A stretch of DNA of 5,584 nucleotides from DAMCAP01 sp964369265 (GTDB lineage Bacteria; Bacillota; Clostridia; Oscillospirales; Ruminococcaceae). Under the pieces are notes generated by a model that was given only the letters and a program-made list of their open reading frames with translations, ran no database searches and was not told where the DNA came from. Below are positions 1-5,584 of this stretch, piece after piece (the stretch's first letter is position 1; the number at the start of each line of letters is the position of its first letter). Position numbers and translations under genes: made by a program. Location: contig CAYJEV010000109.1 of the NCBI GenBank assembly GCA_964369265.1, positions 1 through 5,584 on the forward strand. The letters are read 5' to 3'.

Positions 1-5
1 AAAAC

Positions 6-34
6 TTGATATTTAGGTGTTGAGATGATATAAT
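6..34 (+). promoter_or_regulatory. Sigma-A-type promoter for the pseudouridine synthase gene
   Basis: A -35 box TTGATA (6-11; 5 of 6 to TTGACA) lies exactly 17 bases before a perfect -10 box TATAAT (29-34). The -10 is preceded by TG at 26-27, giving an extended -10 (TGATATAAT). A second overlapping TATAAT occurs at 34-39. Transcription would begin near 41, leaving a leader of about 25 bases before the start at 67. The match to the housekeeping consensus is strong; activity is inferred. Confidence 0.75.
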
Positions 35-55
35 ATAATATTAGAATTATAGTTT

Positions 56-60
56 GGGAG
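56..60 (+). promoter_or_regulatory. Ribosome binding site that sets the start of the first gene
   Basis: GGGAG directly abuts the ATG at 61, which leaves no spacer for that codon. It is 6 bases from the in-frame ATG at 67. The second ATG is therefore the more likely start. Confidence 0.7.
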
Positions 61-66
61 ATGTAT

Positions 67-942
67 ATGGCAAGATTATCGTTTGTGGTGCTTGAGGAAT
101 ATGAGGGTTACAGGGTTGATAGTTTTTTAAGAAGCTATGGCTTGGTGACAGGATCAACGCTAAGAAAAGCAAAGCAAGTACCGCTTGGAATTACACAAGA
201 TGGAGAACATATAAGAACTGTCGATTTTGTAAGGGTTGGCAGTGTTATTGAAATAGAAATAGTTGAAAGCAAACCAGAATATGATAAAAGCGAAGAGAAA
301 GTGGATATAATATTTGAAAATGACGATTTTGTTATTTTCAATAAGCCCGCTAACATGCCAATGCACCCCTCTCGCGGCACTCCTTATGGCACGCTACTAA
401 ATGTATTCGCAAGCAATGAAAGCACAAAAGACTTAACTTTCCGAGCGCTTAATAGGCTTGATAAAGACACTTCTGGGCTGTGTTTTGTTGCAAAAAACTC
501 CCATATTGCCTCTTTATATCATAGCAAAATAACTAAACATTATCTTGCTATCGTTGAGGGAGAGCTAGAAAATGAAGTAGGGATAATTGATGAGCCTATC
601 AGAAGGTTGGAAGAAGGCTCAATTATTAGAACTGTTGCAGAAGATGGAAAAAGAGCTGTTACAGAATATAAGGTGCTTAGAGTTTTTGAGGGCAAAAGCC
701 TAATTATGTTAAGGCTAGAAACAGGAAGAACGCACCAAATAAGAGTTCATATGTCGCATATTGGTCATCCACTAATAGGAGATAGCCTTTATGGAGGGAA
801 TATGAGCGAGATGAAGAGGCAAGCACTTCACTGCTTTTTAGGCAGTTTTGATGACGTGACAGTGATAGCAATGCCGCCAGACGACTTCTTGGAGGTTATT
901 GGTGGCGAGTTTGATCCATTGCCGTTTTTAGAGGAAGAATAG
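67..942 (+). CDS. RluA/RluD-family pseudouridine synthase
   Basis: Predicted cytoplasmic enzyme that isomerises uridine to pseudouridine in RNA, probably large-subunit rRNA as in RluD; the exact target cannot be read from the sequence. The protein has 291 residues from the ATG at 67, the usual size for the family. An S4-like N-terminal region (about residues 13-66, with RTVDFVRVG) would help bind RNA. Family blocks follow in order: NKPANMPMHPSRG (about 92-104), the catalytic motif NRLDKDTSGL (129-138, nucleophile Asp132), KHYLAIVEG (157-165), and LETGRTHQIRVH (217-228) leading into IGHPLIGDSLYGG. The catalytic Asp, the RTHQIRVH block and the C-terminal QALHC are all intact, so the enzyme should be active. 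An in-frame ATG at 61 would add two residues but touches the ribosome binding site. The gene has its own strong promoter and stands apart from the next gene by 144 bases. Family assignment is secure; the choice between RluD, RluA and RluC is not. Confidence 0.93.
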   Translation: MARLSFVVLEEYEGYRVDSFLRSYGLVTGSTLRKAKQVPLGITQDGEHIRTVDFVRVGSVIEIEIVESKPEYDKSEEKVDIIFENDDFVIFNKPANMPMHPSRGTPYGTLLNVFASNESTKDLTFRALNRLDKDTSGLCFVAKNSHIASLYHSKITKHYLAIVEGELENEVGIIDEPIRRLEEGSIIRTVAEDGKRAVTEYKVLRVFEGKSLIMLRLETGRTHQIRVHMSHIGHPLIGDSLYGGNMSEMKRQALHCFLGSFDDVTVIAMPPDDFLEVIGGEFDPLPFLEEE

Positions 943-989
943 TTTGCGATAAAATTCAAGCTATTCCTCACAATTTATTAAGAAAGAAG

Positions 990-1017
990 TAATAGGGAAT
1001 AGTGAATAGTGAAAAGG
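990..1017 (+). repeat. Degenerate heptamer tandem repeat
   Basis: Four consecutive 7-base units read TAATAGG, GAATAGT, GAATAGT, GAAAAGG; the two central units are identical. It lies between the pseudouridine synthase and the YmdB-like gene, 70 bases before the latter's start. The repeat is directly visible; whether it belongs to a larger dispersed element is inference. Confidence 0.5.
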
Positions 1018-1061
1018 TAAGGTATCGCCTTTGGTGATGTATTAGAAATTGCAAGCCTTAC
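1017..1061 (+). other. Structured intergenic segment with nested inverted repeats
   Basis: An inner hairpin pairs ATCGCC (1024-1029) with GGTGAT (1033-1038) around TTT, with one G-U pair and two further wobble pairs outside it. An outer pair, GTAAGG (1017-1022) with CCTTAC (1056-1061), encloses it. No T-run follows, so it does not look like an intrinsic terminator. It lies just after the heptamer repeat and within the leader of the YmdB-like gene if transcription reads through. It could be part of a small repeat element or an RNA structure; I recognise no known riboswitch. Confidence 0.4.
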
Positions 1062-1086
1062 TAAACGGCAGAATGGAGAGCATTAT

Positions 1087-1884
1087 ATGAGAATATTATG
1101 TATAGGTGATGTAGTTGGGAATTCAGGGTGTAAGTTTTTAAGAAACGCCCTCCCAACACTAAAAAATAAATATAAAGTTGACATTGTTATGGTTAATGGT
1201 GAAAATTCAGCGCAAGGAAATGGAATACTTCCCTCAAGTGCTACACATTTATTAGATAGTGGTGTCGATATTATTACAACTGGCAATCATGTCTTTAAAA
1301 GACGAGAAATATTTGATATGCTAGAAGAAAATCAACCAATAATAAGGCCAGCTAACTATAACAGCGCTGCACCAGGCAGAGGTGTGTATGAGCTTGATAT
1401 GATGAAATATAGCATAACCTTTATAAATTTAATGGGCACAGCTATGCTAGAGCCTCTTGATAACCCTTTTCACGCAATTGATAAAATACTAGAAGGCGTT
1501 GAGTCTAAAATAATAGTTTTAGACTTTCACGCAGAAGCAACAGCCGAGAAAATAGCGATGGGATATCATCTTGATGGAAGGGTGTCTTTGGTTGTGGGGA
1601 CACACACACATGTCCAAACTGCTGATGCGCAGATACTGCCAAACAAAACAGGCTATATAACCGATTTAGGCATGTGCGGAGGTGTGCAGTCTGTTTTAGG
1701 TGTTAAGCCTGAAAATGCCATCCATAGATTTAAAACACATCTGCCAACTAGATTTGAGAATGTTGATAGTCAGCAGTATCTATCAGGAATAATCGCAGAT
1801 ATTGATGAGAAAACAGGAGAGTGCTTATATATCGAAGCAATTAGACTTGAAGAAACAGAGGAAATGATGAGAAGGAGGGGATAG
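1087..1884 (+). CDS. ymdB: YmdB-family metallophosphoesterase (2',3'-cyclic nucleotide phosphodiesterase)
   Basis: Predicted cytoplasmic dinuclear-metal phosphodiesterase of the YmdB family (TIGR00282). In Bacillus subtilis the family member hydrolyses 2',3'-cyclic nucleotides and influences biofilm and motility choices. The length of 265 residues matches the family. Metal-site and catalytic residues are in the expected places: Asp8 in GDVVG, Glu39-Asn40 in NGENSAQG, Asn67-His68 in TTGNHV, His148 in DFHAEATAEK, and His173/His175 in GTHTHVQTAD. The C-terminal half keeps the ITDLGMCGG and RFKTHLPTRF blocks. The start is supported by GGAGAG at 1075-1080, six bases before the ATG. The stretch after GNH reads VFKRREI rather than the TWDKKEI of B. 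subtilis. No rny (RNase Y) gene, the usual partner in Bacillus, lies next to it; a lipoprotein gene follows after four bases. All catalytic residues are present, so activity is expected. Confidence 0.93.
   Translation: MRILCIGDVVGNSGCKFLRNALPTLKNKYKVDIVMVNGENSAQGNGILPSSATHLLDSGVDIITTGNHVFKRREIFDMLEENQPIIRPANYNSAAPGRGVYELDMMKYSITFINLMGTAMLEPLDNPFHAIDKILEGVESKIIVLDFHAEATAEKIAMGYHLDGRVSLVVGTHTHVQTADAQILPNKTGYITDLGMCGGVQSVLGVKPENAIHRFKTHLPTRFENVDSQQYLSGIIADIDEKTGECLYIEAIRLEETEEMMRRRG
1872..1880 (+). promoter_or_regulatory. Strong ribosome binding site inside the end of the YmdB-like gene
   Basis: AAGGAGGGG lies in the last codons of the upstream gene (its stop is 1882-1884). Its GGAGG core (1874-1878) is 10 bases before the TTG start at 1889. 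This arrangement implies co-transcription and probably translational coupling of the two genes. Confidence 0.75.
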
Positions 1885-1888
1885 GCGA

Positions 1889-3349
1889 TTGAAGAAAATA
1901 GTATGCCTTGTTTTGGCTTTGATGTTGCTGTCAGCTTGTAGTAATTTAAGCCAAACTGTCACCACAACTCAAACCGATACTCCTGCTCCAACCGAAACAA
2001 AAGAGATTGTTATTCCAGAAGAGATTTCTATAGCTGTTAATGTGAGCGATAGTTTTAATCCATTTTTGTTAACCAGCCAGATGAATAGCTTTATAACACC
2101 TTTGGTTTATGACAGCCTTTTTGAGCTTGATAACAACTATAACGCCCTGCCACTGCTGGCTAACAGCTCCGAAATTTCAGGAAACAGCTGTACAATTAGC
2201 CTTAAAAGTGGTATAATGTTTAGCGATGGTTCTGCTATAACTGCAAACGATGTATTATATTCTTTTCAGCTTGCATCAGCTTCCCCTGCTTTTGGAAGCC
2301 AGCTTTCTGGAATAACTGCTGATATAGCAGGGAGCAATCTTGTGTTTACTAGCAATGCCCCTAACGCACTTATCACATCTCTATTAACCTTCCCAATAGT
2401 AAAATCAGGAACTGGAGAGATGGAAATCCCTGTTGGCAGCGGAGATTATTATTTTGCAGATGATAAAACCTTAAAAAGCAGAACTAACAGCACTACACAC
2501 ACAATAAACCTTGAGAGCGTTCCGAGCGATTCAGTTTCTCATGCTGTTAGAAGCTCTTCGCTTGATTTATATTATATCAACTATATGTCTTCTGAGGATT
2601 ATCTAATCTCAACACAAACTAAAAGAGTGACTGATAATAGGATGGTATATTTAGGTGTTAATGGCTTTAGAGTTACTAGCGAACTTAGCAAGGTTATCTA
2701 TGACATTATAGATAGAGAAACTATACTAAGAAATGCTTATCGCTCTATAGGCAACATTAGCTACACTGCTGTTAATCCTGTTGTTAGCTATCTGCCTTCG
2801 ATTGATTTTGGAAGCTCGCAAGTAAAAACAGAGTTTTCAGAAGAAAGCGGGCTTAGCTACGATAACGGCCTTCTTTTGAATGGAGAAAATATAGAACTTG
2901 ATTTAATTATCAATGATGACTCTGAGCAAAAGACGAAAACAGCTGAGATAATAAAAACAAACTTATTAGCATATAATATAACTTTAAATATAATTCCTCT
3001 TTCCTATGAGGATTATATATACAGAATTAACACCAATAATTTTGATTTATACTTAGGGGAAGTTAAGCTAAAGGCTGATATGTCGCTTGAGAGCTTTTTG
3101 TATGGGGGAGGCTCAACTTCATACGGCATCGTTAGCTCAGAGAAGCTGATAGCAGCTTATAATAATTATAGAACAGACATAACAAAGGCTGATGAGTTTG
3201 TGTTATCATTTAATGAAGCTCCGCCTTTCATCCCTATCCTATTTAGGGATAGCGCTGTTGCAACATCAATGATTATACCTCAATCAGCGGAGTTCACTTC
3301 ATCAAACTTGCTGTATAATGTTGAAAATTGGGATGTTAAAGAGAGCTAG
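1889..3349 (+). CDS. Lipoprotein, ABC-transporter solute-binding protein family 5 (peptide/nickel type)
   Basis: Predicted extracytoplasmic lipid-anchored substrate-capture protein of an ABC importer; family members bind oligopeptides, nickel or other solutes, and the ligand here is unknown. The 486-residue protein starts at a TTG and has a lipoprotein signal: charged KK, a hydrophobic stretch, then the lipobox LSAC with Cys17 as the lipidated residue. A Thr/Pro-rich linker (about 22-42) tethers the body. Family blocks appear in order: FNPFL (about 56-60), LVYDSLFEL (72-80), the signature LKSGIMFSDGSAITANDVLY (105-124), PVGSGDYYF (181-189), MVYLGVNGF (252-260) and SKVIYDIIDRETIL (267-280). 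It is somewhat shorter than typical OppA proteins (about 540). No permease or ATPase gene lies beside it, so it is an orphan component in this window and a partner must be elsewhere, or it has another role. Four bases separate it from the YmdB-like gene, so the two are probably one operon. Confidence 0.88.
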   Translation: MKKIVCLVLALMLLSACSNLSQTVTTTQTDTPAPTETKEIVIPEEISIAVNVSDSFNPFLLTSQMNSFITPLVYDSLFELDNNYNALPLLANSSEISGNSCTISLKSGIMFSDGSAITANDVLYSFQLASASPAFGSQLSGITADIAGSNLVFTSNAPNALITSLLTFPIVKSGTGEMEIPVGSGDYYFADDKTLKSRTNSTTHTINLESVPSDSVSHAVRSSSLDLYYINYMSSEDYLISTQTKRVTDNRMVYLGVNGFRVTSELSKVIYDIIDRETILRNAYRSIGNISYTAVNPVVSYLPSIDFGSSQVKTEFSEESGLSYDNGLLLNGENIELDLIINDDSEQKTKTAEIIKTNLLAYNITLNIIPLSYEDYIYRINTNNFDLYLGEVKLKADMSLESFLYGGGSTSYGIVSSEKLIAAYNNYRTDITKADEFVLSFNEAPPFIPILFRDSAVATSMIIPQSAEFTSSNLLYNVENWDVKES

Positions 3350-3383
3350 GGCGCAAAATATGTCTTTAGAAAGTTAGTCCGAC

Positions 3384-3412
3384 TTTAAAAGTCTACTATA
3401 AATTTTAAAAGT
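3384..3412 (+). repeat. Direct repeat of TTTAAAAGT, 20-base period
   Basis: TTTAAAAGT occurs at 3384-3392 and again at 3404-3412, exactly 20 bases apart, in the gap before the Asp23-family gene. A promoter-like TATAAA (3397-3402) sits between the copies. The first copy also forms a 5-bp inverted repeat (GACTT-TAA-AAGTC, 3381-3393). In AT-rich DNA this may be chance; a regulator site is possible. Confidence 0.3.
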
Positions 3413-3430
3413 AAGTATCATAAAAAAGAA

Positions 3431-3443
3431 CTGTAAATTACAG
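3431..3443. promoter_or_regulatory. Perfect 13-base palindrome, possible operator
   Basis: CTGTAAATTACAG is a perfect inverted repeat with 6-base arms around one central A. It lies 5 bases before the ribosome binding site of the Asp23-family gene. The form suits a dimeric repressor site, or a 5-bp RNA hairpin close to the ribosome binding site. I do not recognise the motif as that of a named regulator. Confidence 0.35.
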
Positions 3444-3448
3444 AGAAT

Positions 3449-3453
3449 GGGAG
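3449..3453 (+). promoter_or_regulatory. Ribosome binding site that sets the start of the Asp23-family gene
   Basis: GGGAG begins on the G of an in-frame ATG at 3447, so that codon cannot use it. The next in-frame ATG, at 3459, is 5 bases downstream of GGGAG, an ideal distance. Confidence 0.75.
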
Positions 3454-3458
3454 AGCTT

Positions 3459-3812
3459 ATGATAAAGATTGAAAACCGATATGGAAAAATAACTATAACC
3501 TCAGATTACTTTGCAGAGCTTGTTGGAAGAACAGCTTCTTCTTGTTTTGGTGTTGCTGGGATGGTAACTTCAAGCCCAATGCAAACGCTAAGAAGTTTTG
3601 CTTCAAAAAAAGGCATACCTGATAAGGGAGTTAAGGTGTCTGTTGTTAAGGGGCAACTAATAATTGACCTTCATATAGCAGTTGCTTTTGGAGTTAATAT
3701 ATCAGTTATTGTATCAAACATTGCTTCGCAAGTTAAATACGCTGTTGAGGATGCGACAAGCCTAAAAGTGTATAAGGTTAATGTTTTTGTTGAAGAAATG
3801 AAGAATATTTAA
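3459..3812 (+). CDS. Asp23/Gls24 family (YloU-like) envelope stress-type protein
   Basis: Small protein of the Asp23/Gls24 family (DUF322), 117 residues from the ATG at 3459, close to B. subtilis YloU (about 120). Family members in Gram-positive bacteria are linked to the cell envelope and alkaline-shock response; the molecular role of the YloU branch is not well defined. Visible family features are YGKITI near the N-terminus, a GVAGM turn (about 32-36), the DKGVKVSVVKGQLIIDLHIA core (about 55-74), FGVNISVIVSNIASQVKYAVED (about 77-98) and a terminal VNVFVEE strand. There is no signal peptide or membrane segment, so it is probably cytoplasmic. An ATG at 3447 would add MGEL but overlaps the ribosome binding site. 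It is followed 33 bases later by the FakA-type gene, the same pairing as yloU-yloV in Bacillus, so the two are probably co-transcribed. Confidence 0.9.
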   Translation: MIKIENRYGKITITSDYFAELVGRTASSCFGVAGMVTSSPMQTLRSFASKKGIPDKGVKVSVVKGQLIIDLHIAVAFGVNISVIVSNIASQVKYAVEDATSLKVYKVNVFVEEMKNI

Positions 3813-3830
3813 TATTAAAGAATTAGAATC

Positions 3831-3835
3831 AGGAG
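3831..3835 (+). promoter_or_regulatory. Ribosome binding site that sets the start of the fatty acid kinase gene
   Basis: AGGAG is one base from a GTG at 3837, too close to serve it. The in-frame TTG at 3846 lies 10 bases downstream and is the more plausible start. Confidence 0.6.
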
Positions 3836-3845
3836 AGTGAATTCA

Positions 3846-5528
3846 TTGATAAAAGGTAAACTACTTAAAGACGCTATTATCTCTGCGGCTAATAAAATAG
3901 CAAATCATCGTGCAGAGGTTGATGCGCTTAATGTGTTCCCTGTGCCAGATGGCGATACAGGAACTAATATGACTATGACAATTGCTGCTGCTAAAAGAGA
4001 GCTTGAAAAGCTGTCTGATACAGCGACTGTGGCAGAAGTTAGCAACACTGCTGCATCTGCTCTGCTAAGAGGCGCAAGAGGAAACTCTGGCGTTATATTA
4101 TCTCTGTTATTTAGAGGATTTTCAAATGGTCTTCAAGGCAAAACTGTTGCATCTGCATCAGATGTAGCAAACGCCTTTACTATGGGAGTTGAAGCAGCAT
4201 ACAAGGCTGTTATGAAGCCAACTGAAGGAACAATACTAACAGTTAGCCGTCTTGCGGCAGCAGCTTCAGTTGAAAAAGCTAAGACTGCTGGCGAGGACTT
4301 AAATGCTGTTTGGAATGAGCTTATGAGGGCTGGTAATGAAGCGCTTGCTAACACACCTGAACTGCTTCCTGTTCTTAAAAAAGCTGGTGTAGTTGATGCT
4401 GGTGGCAAGGGACTTATGCTAATATTCGAGGGCATGGGAGCAGTGCTGCTTGGAGGAACGGTTGTAACTGCAACAGAAGAGTCAAACGCACCAATGACAG
4501 CATCTCCATCAGTTTCCTTTGAGGAGCTTGGCGATGATATAACCTTCTTTTACTGCACTGAATTTATTATTGATAAAACAGATAGAAGGCAAACAGGCAT
4601 TAAGCTAAGGGCTTATCTTGAGTCAATCGGCGATAGCGTTCTTGTTGTTGATGATGATGATATAATCAAAGTCCATGTTCACACAGATAATCCAGGAAAG
4701 GCACTTAGCGCTGGTGTGAGGCTTGGGACTCTTTCTAAAATGAAGATTGAGAACATGCGTGAGCAGTTTGAAAATGAGGTTAAGGCAAGAGGTGAGTCTA
4801 AGCCTCAAGAGAAAGTAACGGAAGCTAAAGAAGAATTTAGCTATCAAGAAGTTGACCCTAACATGGAATATGGCTTTGTTGCAATTGCAGCTGGCGAGGG
4901 GATAACTGCACTGTTTGAAGATTTGGGTGTTAATAATGTTGTTAGTGGCGGACAGACAATGAACCCATCAACTGACGACATTCTAAAGGCAATACACGCA
5001 ACTCCAGCTAAGAATGTATTTGTGTTGCCAAACAATAAAAATATCATTATGGCATCTGAACAGGCTGTGCATTTAGCTGACAGAAAAGTACATGTGCTGC
5101 ACACAAAGACTATACCACAAGGCATAAACGCAATGATTAGTTTTGAACCAGACAATTCTCCAGAAGATAACCACATTGCTATGACTGAGAGCTTTGAGCA
5201 GGTTGTTACTGGCCAGATTACATTTGCTGCAAGGGATAGCGATTTTGACGGACACAAGATAAAAGAGGGCGAAATACTGGCTCTTGAGTCTGGCAAGCTA
5301 GCCTTTACTGAAAAGAATATTTCAAAGGCAGCTGCAAAGCTGGCTGGTCAAATCATAAAGAAAAAGGGCGACGAGAATGCTTTTGTGACTATAATTTATG
5401 GTGAGGGCATTGGTGATGGAGATATAGAGGAAGTGGAGAGCTTAGTTAAAGCGAAGCATCCTAACTGCGAGACTGTTTTCATTGAGGGAAATCAGCCTGT
5501 TTACTACTATATCATTTCTATTGACTAG
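3846..5528 (+). CDS. fakA: Fatty acid kinase subunit FakA (YloV/DhaL-domain protein)
   Basis: Predicted ATP-dependent kinase that phosphorylates fatty acids carried by a FakB (DegV-family) partner, giving acyl-phosphate for phospholipid synthesis; cytoplasmic. The protein has 560 residues from TTG 3846 (563 from GTG 3837), slightly longer than typical FakA (about 550). The N-terminal DhaL-type nucleotide domain (about 2-197) carries NVFPVPDGDTGTNM, whose Asp35 and Asp37 fit the Mg-ATP site, then RGARGNSGVILS (75-86) and VDAGGKGL (183-190). The middle domain has YCTEF (Cys237) and KVHVHTDNPG (His277, His279); these match the Cys/His/His zinc ligands described for Staphylococcus aureus FakA. 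The C-terminal domain, needed for FakB contact in the family, has SGGQTMNPS, VFVLPNNKNI and GEGIGDGD. All three domains are intact. The partner fakB is not in this window. The gene follows the Asp23-family gene by 33 bases and is probably in the same operon. Older databases call such proteins DAK2 or dihydroxyacetone-kinase-like. Confidence 0.92.
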   Translation: MIKGKLLKDAIISAANKIANHRAEVDALNVFPVPDGDTGTNMTMTIAAAKRELEKLSDTATVAEVSNTAASALLRGARGNSGVILSLLFRGFSNGLQGKTVASASDVANAFTMGVEAAYKAVMKPTEGTILTVSRLAAAASVEKAKTAGEDLNAVWNELMRAGNEALANTPELLPVLKKAGVVDAGGKGLMLIFEGMGAVLLGGTVVTATEESNAPMTASPSVSFEELGDDITFFYCTEFIIDKTDRRQTGIKLRAYLESIGDSVLVVDDDDIIKVHVHTDNPGKALSAGVRLGTLSKMKIENMREQFENEVKARGESKPQEKVTEAKEEFSYQEVDPNMEYGFVAIAAGEGITALFEDLGVNNVVSGGQTMNPSTDDILKAIHATPAKNVFVLPNNKNIIMASEQAVHLADRKVHVLHTKTIPQGINAMISFEPDNSPEDNHIAMTESFEQVVTGQITFAARDSDFDGHKIKEGEILALESGKLAFTEKNISKAAAKLAGQIIKKKGDENAFVTIIYGEGIGDGDIEEVESLVKAKHPNCETVFIEGNQPVYYYIISID

Positions 5529-5584
5529 AAGCTTAATCGACAGTGACTAAAGTGTTTGCACTAAACTTGCAGTGTTCCGTCAGG
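5529..5584. other. Short 3' tail with no recognisable gene
   Basis: After the fakA stop the remaining bases contain AGTG at 5542-5545, 5551-5554 and 5571-5574, and a small AGTG-TTTG-CACT hairpin (5551-5562). There is no GC-rich stem with a T-run, so no terminator can be called. In Bacillus yloV is followed within a few genes by recG, but nothing here shows what comes next. Confidence 0.5.

Noticed and set aside
135..380. Overlapping minus-strand open frames in the pseudouridine synthase gene
   Set aside because: Antisense to conserved codons, two frames overlap each other, and neither resembles a known protein.
944..981. Promoter candidate TTGCGA with TATTAA before the YmdB-like gene
   Set aside because: Spacing is 26 bases and both boxes are weak; not a credible sigma-A promoter.
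1083..1286. 67-codon minus-strand open frame over the start of the YmdB-like gene
   Set aside because: Covers the conserved GDVVG and NGEN motifs of the true gene; no supporting signals.
3381..3406. Possible terminator after the lipoprotein gene (GACTT-TAA-AAGTC then TTTT)
   Set aside because: The stem is only 5 bp and AT-rich, and the T-run is 10 bases away, so termination is unlikely.
4133..4435. 100-codon minus-strand open frame inside fakA
   Set aside because: Ala/Ser-rich translation mirrors the Ala-rich DhaL domain on the other strand; no ribosome binding site or motif supports it.
4844..5296. 150-codon open frame on the minus strand inside fakA
   Set aside because: It is fully antisense to a well-conserved gene, shows no family resemblance, and its translation is a Ser/Cys-rich mix typical of a shadow frame.
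3846..5528. Dihydroxyacetone kinase as the function of the last gene
   Set aside because: Only the DhaL-like domain is shared. The Cys/His/His middle domain and C-terminal domain fit FakA, and no DhaK-type domain is present.

Overview
The window reads as an ordinary chromosomal stretch of a low-GC, Gram-positive-type bacterium, most likely a member of the Firmicutes (Clostridia-like). The clues are AT-rich DNA, strong GGAG-type ribosome binding sites, arginine mostly as AGA/AGG, TTG starts, a YmdB-family phosphodiesterase, and an Asp23 (YloU-like) gene next to a fatty-acid-kinase (FakA/YloV) gene. The exact genus cannot be read from the sequence.

Layout: five genes, all on the + strand, fill about 93% of the window. 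Bases 1-60 hold a near-consensus promoter (TTGATA, 17-base spacer, extended -10 TGATATAAT) for an RluA/RluD-family pseudouridine synthase (67-942). A 144-base gap follows, with a degenerate heptamer repeat and a hairpin that look like a small intergenic repeat element. Next come a YmdB-family metallophosphoesterase (1087-1884) and, four bases later, a lipoprotein of the peptide/nickel solute-binding family 5 (1889-3349). The binding protein's ribosome binding site lies inside the end of the ymdB-like gene. A 109-base gap (3350-3458) holds a 13-base palindrome, a direct repeat and a weak promoter-like -10. After it come an Asp23/Gls24-family protein (3459-3812) and a full-length FakA-type fatty acid kinase (3846-5528). 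The last 56 bases have no recognisable gene.

Functionally this looks like housekeeping and envelope/RNA maintenance: rRNA modification, cyclic-nucleotide or RNA-linked signalling, solute capture at the membrane, an envelope-associated Asp23 protein, and phosphorylation of exogenous fatty acids for phospholipid synthesis. No intrinsic terminator is convincing between the genes, so read-through along the whole series is possible. I found no mobile element with a transposase, no CRISPR array, no tRNA or rRNA, and no convincing undescribed system. The most unusual points are the orphan binding protein between ymdB-like and asp23-like genes, the structured intergenic regions, and three genes whose ribosome binding sites require a start inside the longest open frame.
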